DNA from: an uncultured Prevotella sp.
Lineage (GTDB): Bacteria > Bacteroidota > Bacteroidia > Bacteroidales > Bacteroidaceae
DNA: 13,737 nucleotides
Assembly: GCA_938018155.1 (NCBI GenBank)
Contig: CALIIG010000078.1
Span: 1-13,737 of the forward strand
Direction of reading: 5' to 3'
The position numbers and the translations under genes are program-made. Shown piece after piece: positions 6,225 through 13,377 of the stretch. Under the pieces are notes generated by a model. That model searched no databases, was not told the origin of the DNA, and saw only the letters and a list, made by a program, of their open reading frames with translations. How positions within the stretch are numbered: position 1 is the first letter of the stretch; the number at the start of each line of letters is the position of its first letter.

Positions 6225-7823
6225 ATGAAAAATATAAAATATTGTCTTGCGGCTGCTTTACCCTTGTTCGCTTTACAAGTGGCAGCACAAGAAACATATC
6301 AGGATACAAAGTTAATTGGCAACGAACTTAATGGTACTGCCCGCTATGTAGGTATGGGAGGTGCTATGGAGGCCCTTGGTGCTGACGTGTCAACCATAAG
6401 CAGTAACCCTGCAGGTATAGGATTGTTCAGAAACAGTCAGGCTTCAGTTTCTGGTGGTTTTGTTGCTCAGGGAAATGCTACGACATCACCAAAGTATGGC
6501 AGCTTAGGCGCAAAGATAAAAGGTGACAAGGTTAATGCCAGCTTTGATCAAATTGGAGTTGTATATGTTACACGTACGGATAGTGACTCTTATCTGAACT
6601 TTGGTTTCAATTTTCATAAAAGCAGGAATTTCGATCAGATACTTACAGCCGGTAACAGTTTGACTATACCGTCGTATGTTAATGGTCTTCCGGTTCATGC
6701 CTCACAAAATAAACTGACGGCTCTTAAATTCCCGTTGGGCAGCAAATATTTATGGAACGGGGTAGATGCGAATTACGAAAAGGAGATGACGCCTATTAAA
6801 GATGCCAATGGTAAGCAGATAGGTATGGATTATCTCAACGGTACCGAATATCTTTTCGGACAATATCAGAAGGGCTATATTGGAGAATATGACTTTAATA
6901 TTAGTGGAAATATTGAGGATCGTACATTTCTTGGGTTAACAGTTGGTCTGCATGATGTTCATTATAATAGTAATAGTTATTATACAGAGTCGCTTGAGAG
7001 GAACGCCTTTTCAGAGTCATGGGAGAGCCTTCGTATTACAGGAGTAGGGGTTGACTTTAAGTTAGGTGCCATATTCCGGCCAATAGCTGATTCACCTTTC
7101 CGTGTGGGTGCTTATATGAGTACACCGGTTTTCTATGACCTTAGTCTGAGAGGCGATAATGATATATCGATGAATCGCGATCAGGGTCAGACGGCTTCAG
7201 CCAACTATGACTATAAAATTTATACGCCATGGACGTTTGGTGTGAGCCTGGGACATACCATAGGAAAGAGCCTTGCTTTAGGTGCAACCTACGAATATGC
7301 AGATTATAGCCGAATCGATAACAGGGTTAACGAAAACGATTACTACGATAGCAGCTCGCGTGACCTTAATATGAACAGAAATACAAGAGAAATGTTGAAA
7401 GGTGTTAGTACCTTGAAGCTGGGAGCTGAATACAAGCCGGTGAAAGATTTCTCAATTCGTCTGGGTTATAATTATGTCAGCCCGATGTTTAAAGCCGATG
7501 CTTATCGTGATGGCGGCATTGAATCGTATGGAACGATGTATGCAACATCTACGGATTATACTAACTGGAAGGCAACCCATAGAATTACGTTCGGTCTGGG
7601 CTATAATTATAAAAAGTTCTTCTTTGATGCAGCTGTTCAATATTCGCAGACAAAGGGAGATTTCTATCCTTTCATGAGCTATTCTCCGGACGAGAAGAAT
7701 TATAAGTTGCCGAGTGGCAGCACGAACTATCCCGCTTACGCTGCCGACTTCAATGTTGTTGATGCTACAAGTGTAACCTTTAAGCGCACACGGGCATTGC
7801 TTACAATAGGCTACCGCTTCTGA
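6225..7823 (+). CDS. OmpP1/FadL-type outer-membrane beta-barrel protein
   Basis: This 532-residue protein has a signal peptide (about residues 1-22, cut near AAQ). It then carries the family N-terminus TARYVGMGGAMEALGADV (38-55) and the plug motif SSNPAGIGLF (59-68). The rest alternates polar and aromatic residues as in a large beta-barrel, and it ends in Phe (TIGYRF), the usual signal for outer-membrane barrel assembly. FadL-type proteins pass hydrophobic compounds such as fatty acids across the outer membrane; Bacteroidales members are often annotated as hemin receptors on weak grounds, and the ligand here is unknown. It follows the Trp/Tyr repeat protein by 58 nt and probably shares its promoter. 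There is only a weak AGAG-type ribosome site before the ATG. Its length is somewhat above that of E. coli FadL, which is normal for this phylum. Confidence 0.88.
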   Translation: MKNIKYCLAAALPLFALQVAAQETYQDTKLIGNELNGTARYVGMGGAMEALGADVSTISSNPAGIGLFRNSQASVSGGFVAQGNATTSPKYGSLGAKIKGDKVNASFDQIGVVYVTRTDSDSYLNFGFNFHKSRNFDQILTAGNSLTIPSYVNGLPVHASQNKLTALKFPLGSKYLWNGVDANYEKEMTPIKDANGKQIGMDYLNGTEYLFGQYQKGYIGEYDFNISGNIEDRTFLGLTVGLHDVHYNSNSYYTESLERNAFSESWESLRITGVGVDFKLGAIFRPIADSPFRVGAYMSTPVFYDLSLRGDNDISMNRDQGQTASANYDYKIYTPWTFGVSLGHTIGKSLALGATYEYADYSRIDNRVNENDYYDSSSRDLNMNRNTREMLKGVSTLKLGAEYKPVKDFSIRLGYNYVSPMFKADAYRDGGIESYGTMYATSTDYTNWKATHRITFGLGYNYKKFFFDAAVQYSQTKGDFYPFMSYSPDEKNYKLPSGSTNYPAYAADFNVVDATSVTFKRTRALLTIGYRF

Positions 7824-8021
7824 TTACAGTCGTAACTTTTCAGCAGAAAACAGAGGGCAGGTAGTTATGAAATGTAAATAATCCTTTGGATCAGAGTTTT
7901 CCATGACAGGTACAAAGGCATCTGATATGAGGGCCTTACAGTTTGGGGTAGCGCGTCCAGGATGAATTCTGACATAGGTAGTTCAAAGTTGTTGTATATG
8001 TACTGCAAAGACTTTGAGGTG

Positions 8022-8070
8022 TAACATACATTGGGCAGGATGGTTATTCCATCCTGCCCAATGTATGTTA
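8022..8070. repeat. Perfect 22-bp inverted repeat with 5-nt loop
   Basis: The left arm (8022-8043, core ATTGGGCAGGATGG) and right arm (8049-8070, core CCATCCTGCCCAAT) are exact inverse complements around TTATT. G-U pairs could extend the stem by about four positions in RNA. It lies 200 nt after the barrel gene. No T-run follows, so a standard intrinsic terminator is not shown. It could be a 3'-end stabiliser, a small RNA element, or one end of an intergenic repeat element. Confidence 0.75.
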
Positions 8071-8149
8071 TGCTGGAGAATACTTATTTCTGTAAAAAAT
8101 TATGAGATTGAAAACGGACACTTTCATAAGGGCGTTTTAAATTGACGGT

Positions 8150-8181
8150 GCGTAGAACGGCTGTTCTGCGCCTTTTCTTTC
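8150..8181 (+). terminator. Hairpin with T-rich tail
   Basis: GCGTAGAAC (8150-8158) pairs with GTTCTGCGC (8163-8171), allowing one G-U pair, around a 4-nt loop. TTTTCTTT follows at once on the plus strand, as in an intrinsic terminator. If functional, it would end a transcript running from the barrel gene more than 300 nt upstream, or a non-coding transcript from within the gap. Confidence 0.5.
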
Positions 8182-8230
8182 ACATGCTTCAGGAGTAAAA
8201 AACGCGTTCGTAACTGCCTGATAATAAATA

Positions 8231-8383
8231 CTCATAAGAGGGTGAAATTGTCCTATAAGAGAATTTAAATGGTGTTAGCAGAGAATTTTATTCTCTTAGC
8301 AGGAAATTTTGATGCTCTTATTATGGAATTTAAATTGCCATATGGAGGAATCCATGCTGCCTTATAGGATAACTTTATAAATG
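8231..8383. repeat. Degenerate tandem repeat array with 22-nt period
   Basis: Seven successive units of 22, 22, 21, 22, 22, 22 and 22 nt start at 8231, 8253, 8275, 8296, 8318, 8340 and 8362. They share a loose pattern, about TTAnnAGGAAATTTnAAT followed by a few variable bases ending in C or G. Units 2 to 5 are the most alike, with GAATTT or GAAATTTT in the middle; a weaker eighth unit may follow to about 8405. The frame is not a multiple of 3 and stops occur, so it is non-coding. Similar 22 to 23-nt minisatellites inside miniature transposable elements are known from Porphyromonas gingivalis; a relation to them is inference. Confidence 0.55.
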
Positions 8384-8591
8384 TAAGGAAGAATTACAGT
8401 GTTTGTTCTTTGGATTTTTTCCATTTGTCACGTCATTTATCAAAGCACGCTATAAATTCTTCTTTGCCGATAGAGAATATATTTTTCGTTAATGCCGGCA
8501 GTCAGAAACCTGCGGACAAGTGTGCTTTTCGGCAATAAGCCTCCTGACTATCTGCAATTGGCAAATCGACACATCTGCATAGGGCGTGAGG

Positions 8592-8834
8592 TTACGGCCT
8601 GCAATCATACAGCGTTGCATTTATCCGGGTTCCATCTTCTTCAGTGCATCTGAAACTATTAAGGTAATCCTTGTTGGTTTCGTCACAGATAAACTTTTGA
8701 TGAAGTATCCTGCCTGATGCAGCATATTGGAGCAGCATTGCACCAAAGGTATCGGAAAAGCAGGCCGTATCCGGTATTATGGTTGCAGATACAGGACAGG
8801 TGGGAGAAAAGTTTTCTGCCTGCCCGATGTCCAT
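8592..8834 (-). CDS. Doubtful 80-codon hypothetical frame
   Basis: This open frame has no domain that I recognise, no signal peptide or membrane segment, and no clear ribosome site. Its peptide (for example LYDCRP at the end and scattered Cys) looks like translated intergenic DNA. I list it only because it is the longest frame in the 1.26 kb gap; it could be a remnant of a decayed gene or part of a repeat element. Confidence 0.12.
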   Translation of the reverse strand: MDIGQAENFSPTCPVSATIIPDTACFSDTFGAMLLQYAASGRILHQKFICDETNKDYLNSFRCTEEDGTRINATLYDCRP

Positions 8835-9044
8835 TACGTGAGGAGTATCAATCTTTACAAATAAGAATCATTAAAGCGGGAAGCTGAAATAGTCAGAATT
8901 ATTCTTACATTTAATAGTTAATAGTTGTTTGTTAAAAGAACAAAGGCTTAATCTTTATCATGAAAAAAACTGTAAAACCACCGTATATAACAGGCTTTAC
9001 GCTATTTCCTTAATTCAACAAAGCCATTATTCTTATTTTTTTGC

Positions 9045-9052
9045 TATCTTTG
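9045..9052 (+). promoter_or_regulatory. metF promoter -7 box
   Basis: TATCTTTG matches TAnnTTTG and lies 28 nt before the ATG, giving a leader of about 20 nt. A T-run precedes it, but no TTG occurs at the expected -33 position. The short leader leaves no room for a riboswitch. Confidence 0.45.
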
Positions 9053-9080
9053 TAACCTGATATGTTGATAAGCGCGTAAC

Positions 9081-10037
9081 ATGAATATCACCAGTATACT
9101 GAACCATAACGACGGAGGCCGCAGGTTCTCAATTGAGGTACTTCCGCCCCTGAAGGGTAACGGTACAGAGGTGCTTTTTCGTAGCATTGACAAGATAAGC
9201 GGTTTCAATCCTCTGTATATCAATATCACAACACATCACAGCGAGTATGTGTATCGCGAATTGGCGAATGGACAATATGAGCGTCAGCGTGTGCGCCGCC
9301 GCCCGGGAACCATAGCCATAGCGGCAGCCATACAACGGCGTTACCATGTGCCCGTGGTGCCTCATTTAATATGTAGCGGGGCCACAAGGGAAGATATTGA
9401 GTATGAACTTATCGATTTGCAGTTTCTTGACATCAATAATGTGTTGCTGTTGCGGGGCGACAAGGCTCGCAACGACAGCATGTTTACGCCTACACCGGGC
9501 GGTTATAGTCATACCACAGAGCTTATTGGTCAGGTTAATCGCTTTAATGAAGGCTATTTTATTGACGGCAGTGGCATGAAGCATAAGGGCGAATCGTTCC
9601 ACTATGGCGTTGCTGCTTACCCTGAAAAACACGAGGAAGCACCCAATATGGAGATGGATTTAGCATACCTTAAGCAAAAGCAGGATATGGGAGCTGAATA
9701 TGCAGTTACACAGCTTTTCTACGATAACACCAAATATTTCAGCTTTGTTGAGCGTGCCCGTAAGATAGGAATAACCATACCTGTCATCCCCGGCATCAAA
9801 CCCTTTTCAAAGTTATCACAGCTTACGCAGGTGCCAAAGACGTTCCATTGTGATATGCCGCAGGAGCTTGCAGCCAGGGCTGTGAAGTGTTCTACTGATG
9901 AAGAGGCGCGCGCTTTGGGCATTGCCTGGACGGCACTGCAGTGTAAAGAGCTGTATGCTGCGGGGGTAAGCAATATTCATTTTTATACTATCTCGGCCGT
10001 TGACAGTGTGGTTGAGGTATTAAAACAAGTTTTGTAA
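9081..10037 (+). CDS. metF: Methylenetetrahydrofolate reductase
   Basis: MetF is a cytoplasmic flavoenzyme that reduces 5,10-methylenetetrahydrofolate to 5-methyltetrahydrofolate, the methyl donor for methionine synthesis. The 318-residue protein is of normal bacterial length and one TIM barrel. Family residues are visible: FSIE with the catalytic Glu19, PHLICSG (94-100), LLRGD with Asp127 at the folate/FAD site, YPEKH (180-184), TQLFYD with Gln211 (210-215), IPGIKP (236-241) and HFYT (300-303). The start at 9081 precedes the first strand by a usual distance, and upstream codons add nothing. Its TAA is followed at once by the ATG of holB with no gap, so the two genes are co-transcribed and probably translationally coupled. 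No methionine-linked regulatory element is seen in the leader. Confidence 0.95.
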   Translation: MNITSILNHNDGGRRFSIEVLPPLKGNGTEVLFRSIDKISGFNPLYINITTHHSEYVYRELANGQYERQRVRRRPGTIAIAAAIQRRYHVPVVPHLICSGATREDIEYELIDLQFLDINNVLLLRGDKARNDSMFTPTPGGYSHTTELIGQVNRFNEGYFIDGSGMKHKGESFHYGVAAYPEKHEEAPNMEMDLAYLKQKQDMGAEYAVTQLFYDNTKYFSFVERARKIGITIPVIPGIKPFSKLSQLTQVPKTFHCDMPQELAARAVKCSTDEEARALGIAWTALQCKELYAAGVSNIHFYTISAVDSVVEVLKQVL

Positions 10038-10607
10038 ATGCAGTTTGCCGACGTTATAGGACAGCACGAAGCCCGCGAACGACTTCTTCAGCTTGTATCA
10101 GAACAGCGCGTTCCTCATGCCATGCTCTTCACCGGGCCCGAGGGAAGCGGAAAACTTGCGCTGGCTTTGGCATTTGCCTCTTACCTGCTCGGCGAACGAT
10201 ATGAAGGGCATAGCATACTCGAAAGCGGAGCGGCGGTAACCAATGCTGAAGCTATGCTGCGCAAATTTGAACATCCTGACCTTCACTTTTCATACCCCGT
10301 TATAAAGCCTAAGGGCAGTAGTGCCGATAGAAAAGTAACAAGTGACGACTTCGCTGCCGAATGGCGGCAGATGCTTAAGGGCGGTGCTTATTTTACAATG
10401 AGCCAGTGGATGACGCTCATGGGGGCAGAAAACCAGCAGTCGGCCATCTTTGAGGCCGAGAGTGACTTGTTATCACACAAGCTCAATATGAAGTCGAGCA
10501 TGAGCGGCTACAAGGTAAGCATTATATGGTTAGCCGAGCGTATGAATGTGGAATGCTCGAACAAGCTGCTCAAACTCTTGGAAGAGCCGCCGCAAAAAAC
10601 GGTATTT
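10038..10607 (+). CDS. holB: DNA polymerase III subunit delta', 3'-truncated at the chimeric joint
   Basis: Delta' is part of the clamp loader that places the sliding clamp on DNA. Residues 1-190 form the ATPase-like domain: DVIGQHEARERLLQLV, HAMLFTGPEGSGK with a complete Walker A (33-39), HPDLHFSYPVIKPKG (79-93) of the Bacteroidales form, and NKLLKLLEEPPQKTVF (175-190), which should continue with a hydrophobic strand and the lid and collar domains. After Phe190 the sequence changes to a DUF58 protein in the same frame, so about half of delta' is missing. Residues 51-80, where most delta' proteins carry a four-Cys zinc module, contain no Cys here. The gene starts directly at the metF stop. 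Without a second copy, a cell with this version should lack an essential replication function, which argues that the joint is not real. Confidence 0.85.
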
Positions 10608-10610
10608 CCC
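10590..10610. other. Probable chimeric joint between two genomes
   Basis: Left of here the protein reads as delta' (LLEEPPQKTVF); right of here it reads as DUF58 (VFPDLRSR and onward). Gene density, start signals and base composition change at the same point. As single-line samples counted by hand, 9661-9720 has 24 G/C of 60 and 12421-12480 has 39 of 60; holB itself is intermediate. The bases AAAACGGTATTT encode K-T-V-F, which suits delta' (EEPP..TVF) and also the V-[FY]-P start of the DUF58 segment. A short shared word could therefore have misled assembly. Confidence 0.85.
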
Positions 10611-11408
10611 GACCTCCGTTCCCGCACCGTAAACGACCTTCCGTCGCAAGAGCGCATGAATGAACTCTATGAATCGCGCCCGTATTTTCCCGGCGACGAT
10701 CCGCGGAAAATTCACTGGAAGCTCTACGCACACACAAATACGCTTTCCATAAAGCTCGGCGCTTTTGAACCGCCGCCGGTTAAGCGCTTAACGATATATA
10801 TAGAAGAGCCGGTGTGCATGAAAAAAAAAGAACGGGCTTGGGTTGCTTCCATTTTTGATGCCTTTATCGGCCGCCTTTCCGGCGTGATTATAGAGCTGCT
10901 CAATGCCGGAATCCAATGCTCTCTTCTATTATATGATTATCCGCAGCAGTCCTTGCAGCGGTACGAAATAACGGAAGAAGCGTCCGCTGCTGCTGCACAG
11001 ATACAAAATCTGCTAGCCATACCGGCGCTCCGTGCTTCACCGGAAGCGCTTCCCGACGCGGCGGAAGTCTTTAATGCAGTACCGGACGGCGGGGGATTGT
11101 TATACTGTTATATGCCGACCGGAGGCGTCTCTCGCAATGCAGCCGGTGTGTCGTTTCGCCCGTCGCGTACAGAAGATATAACCGGCGTTGAAACATTTTT
11201 TTGTCTTGCCGCGCCGCCGGTATCGGAAGAACATACGCCGCTCGATGAGCGAGCGCATCGTGTTCTTAGCCGGAGGGGGATACATCGGCTGCTGTATTCT
11301 TCCGCCGCTTCCGCACGGCAGGATGCTTTTTATCGAAAGGTGCAGGAAGCTGCCGAACGGGAACTCCGTATCTTTACCGCAGGAAATTGCCATGCAGAAC
11401 TACTCTAA
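10605..11408 (+). CDS. DUF58-domain protein, 5'-truncated at the chimeric joint
   Basis: About 265 residues of a DUF58 protein remain, fused in frame to delta'. The hallmark is RPYFPGDDPRKIHWK (residues 214-228 of the joint frame), the family's Y-x-PGD-x-R-x-IHWK block, followed by a segment with vWA-like alternation of strands and helices (LTIYIEEPV, GVIIELLNAGIQCSLLLYDYP). The usual N-terminal half with two membrane helices and a beta-domain is absent. DUF58 proteins normally sit beside a MoxR-type AAA+ ATPase and a membrane transglutaminase; the second follows here, the first should have been upstream. They are thought to work with MoxR in assembly or quality control of envelope proteins. 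The gene ends at 11408, overlapping the next start by 17 nt, typical of a coupled operon. Confidence 0.85.
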   Translation, partial: FPDLRSRTVNDLPSQERMNELYESRPYFPGDDPRKIHWKLYAHTNTLSIKLGAFEPPPVKRLTIYIEEPVCMKKKERAWVASIFDAFIGRLSGVIIELLNAGIQCSLLLYDYPQQSLQRYEITEEASAAAAQIQNLLAIPALRASPEALPDAAEVFNAVPDGGGLLYCYMPTGGVSRNAAGVSFRPSRTEDITGVETFFCLAAPPVSEEHTPLDERAHRVLSRRGIHRLLYSSAASARQDAFYRKVQEAAERELRIFTAGNCHAELL

Positions 11409-13377
11409 ACCTGCCGCCGTGCTCCGTATCTGTTCCCTCCTGCTGCTTCTTTCGGTACCGTACCGCTATCTTGCCGGTATTCTGCCCGCAGCGGCGCTGC
11501 CGGTATGGGGGCTTTGCTGCACGGCGATAATTCACTTTCTGCATAGAAAGGGAATTCGTGCGGAAGCGGCAGCGATTATCGGCTTTTCCGCCGCGCTGCT
11601 TATCCCTGCATGTGTACTCGGCTTGCTCGCGTTGATACCGCAGCTTATTGCGGATACCCTCTTTTTGCGCATCAAGCTGATATTCGGCTTACTTGCGCTT
11701 ACCGCCTTCATCAGCGTTACCTCAACAGCGCTGTTCATTTATACCGAACGGTGGCGGCGTTATGAACCGCTTGCTGCTATTCTCGTGTTCTCCCTGCTGT
11801 TTTTTCCGCAGCAGCACTATCGCCTAACAGCCTTTTCCCATCCGCTCTTTGCGGCGGGCTTTGCCGGTATTTTCATGCTGCTTCAAACAGCCTTGCTCTG
11901 CATTCCTTTTTTAAAACGCAGACGGTTCGCAGCGTTTGCACTCATCTTTATCGGTTTAACGGCGGTTTTGCTTGCGCTCCTCATCAGGACATTTAATAAA
12001 GGCTCCGTCGGCAATAACGGCGGACTGCTCGAACAAAAGCTTTTCGAGTTCGATTTTTCTCAGTTTTTGCAGTTGCAGGATGAAGTAAAAATGAACACCA
12101 ATCTGGTGATGGTGGTGCATGTTGATCAGGAATATGATTCACACTTGTTCCGCCGTATGTACCTGTCCGGCTGGAGTCCGCAAAAAGGTTTTTACGAAAA
12201 GTCGGCGCCCGGCGAACCGGAGCAGCCGCTGCGGATTACTCAGCAACCGGCGGAACTTCCGCATCAGTCTTTCCTGTGCCGCGAGCGGGTCAGTCAGGAA
12301 ATATTTACCGTCAACCTCGATCCCGACTCCCTTGTTGCGCTCGATTATCCGCTGTCGGTAACGCCGTATACGGTTTGGGACACGGTGAGCTTTAAAGGCG
12401 CTTACAAGGTGGAAAGCGAGATACTGCACGGCGTGCCGCTCGACCTTATTACGGCGGAGCCGCCGTCGGGAAATCCGGCAGAAGGGTTGTCGGCGGAATC
12501 CTTGCGTTTTTATACGTCCGTAGATTCCGGCACAAAGGCGCTGCTCTTTCCTATCGCAGAATCGGTTACCGCCCCCTTTGCGCTCTACTATGATAAGGTT
12601 TACGCCTTGCTCGACTATTTCCGCGAGGGCGAGTATCGATATTCGCTTCGTCCCGGGCAGGCTCCCGACGGCGATCAGTTGCGCTATTTTGTAACCGAAT
12701 CGAAAAAGGGCTATTGCTCGTACTTCGCCTTTGCGTACTGTCTCATGCTCCGCAGTCTCGGCATTCCTGCGCGGCTTGCTGCCGGATTTTTTCTACAGCT
12801 TGAATCGGGCATCCTCAACTATTATCCGGTACGGGCGAATATGGCTCATGCGTGGGTGGAAGTCTTTTTCCCCTATCTCGGCTGGGTGGATATAGACCCG
12901 ACCACCGAACAGCTCGCAGACGGTGAATCGCTCGATTTTTCTTTTCAGGCGGGCGGGGATCAGTTTACGCAGCTCCTCGACGAAATCCTATTAAACCGCT
13001 CGGCGCTCCGTGTCAGGCACGGCGGAACGCTTTCGGCGGCAGAAGCCCAAACCGTTGCTCAACGTGTTTCGCAGTTCTTTAAAACGCACCGCGGAATACT
13101 GTTCTGCATTGCTGTACTCGTTGTGCTTCTCTTGTACGGCGCCTTCCGCGCCTATCCGTATCTGATTATCAGATGTTCACGGAATAATCGGAAAATCATC
13201 CTCACGCTGAAACGGCTGCACAAGCATCCGAGCGACGCCTTTTACGCACTCACTCAAAAAGCAAAGTTTGCGCCGTCCTGTACCGACGAAGATGTTGCGA
13301 TTGCAAAGCAGCTCTACCGCTCGGAGAAAAAGCAGGGAAAAAACACTTGGAATCGAAATCGGAGGAACGGCAAATGA
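11392..13377 (+). CDS. Membrane transglutaminase-like protein, TgpA/DUF3488 type
   Basis: The protein has about seven N-terminal membrane helices (residues 10-200), a long extracytoplasmic domain with a transglutaminase core, one C-terminal helix (569-588) and a basic cytoplasmic tail. The papain-like triad is visible: Cys442 in KKGYCSYFAFAY, His487 in ANMAHAWVEVF and Asp502 in GWVDIDPT, so it is probably an active cysteine protease or transferase. I chose the ATG at 11392: AGGAA lies 7 nt upstream and the helix-rich N-terminus begins there. The open frame extends back to 11188, but those 68 codons lie fully inside the DUF58 gene and do not look like protein. From 11392 it has 661 residues, in line with the family. 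It overlaps DUF58 by 17 nt and the TPR gene by 4 nt. The pairing with DUF58 is common across bacteria; the substrate is unknown. Confidence 0.85.
   Translation: MQNYSKPAAVLRICSLLLLLSVPYRYLAGILPAAALPVWGLCCTAIIHFLHRKGIRAEAAAIIGFSAALLIPACVLGLLALIPQLIADTLFLRIKLIFGLLALTAFISVTSTALFIYTERWRRYEPLAAILVFSLLFFPQQHYRLTAFSHPLFAAGFAGIFMLLQTALLCIPFLKRRRFAAFALIFIGLTAVLLALLIRTFNKGSVGNNGGLLEQKLFEFDFSQFLQLQDEVKMNTNLVMVVHVDQEYDSHLFRRMYLSGWSPQKGFYEKSAPGEPEQPLRITQQPAELPHQSFLCRERVSQEIFTVNLDPDSLVALDYPLSVTPYTVWDTVSFKGAYKVESEILHGVPLDLITAEPPSGNPAEGLSAESLRFYTSVDSGTKALLFPIAESVTAPFALYYDKVYALLDYFREGEYRYSLRPGQAPDGDQLRYFVTESKKGYCSYFAFAYCLMLRSLGIPARLAAGFFLQLESGILNYYPVRANMAHAWVEVFFPYLGWVDIDPTTEQLADGESLDFSFQAGGDQFTQLLDEILLNRSALRVRHGGTLSAAEAQTVAQRVSQFFKTHRGILFCIAVLVVLLLYGAFRAYPYLIIRCSRNNRKIILTLKRLHKHPSDAFYALTQKAKFAPSCTDEDVAIAKQLYRSEKKQGKNTWNRNRRNGK

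Larger units (their letters stand above)
7824..9080. other. 1.26 kb region without a convincing gene, rich in repeats
   Basis: Nothing in any frame has a recognisable domain. From left to right it holds plain AT-rich DNA, a perfect 22-bp inverted repeat (8022-8070), a terminator-like hairpin (8150-8181), a 22-nt-period degenerate repeat array (8231-8383), a mixed stretch with short inverted pieces such as TTGCCGA and TCGGCAA (about 8465-8540), a doubtful 80-codon minus-strand frame (8592-8834), and the metF promoter. The mix of structured elements suggests an intergenic repeat element or decayed mobile DNA. Confidence 0.55.

Noticed and set aside
8231..8383. CRISPR array
   Set aside because: The 22-nt units follow each other without unique spacers and are not near-identical. 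No cas gene is present.
9053..9080. Riboswitch upstream of metF
   Set aside because: The leader implied by the -7 box is only about 20 nt, and no aptamer-like pairing is visible upstream.
11188..11391. Upstream extension of the transglutaminase gene to an ATG at 11188
   Set aside because: These codons lie inside the DUF58 gene, encode a basic peptide without family resemblance, and lack a ribosome site. The ATG at 11392 has one.
10038..11408. A true new delta'-DUF58 fusion protein
   Set aside because: Both partners are cut within domains, no known function joins a clamp-loader subunit to a membrane-anchored DUF58 protein, and the flanking genes belong to different kinds of genome.
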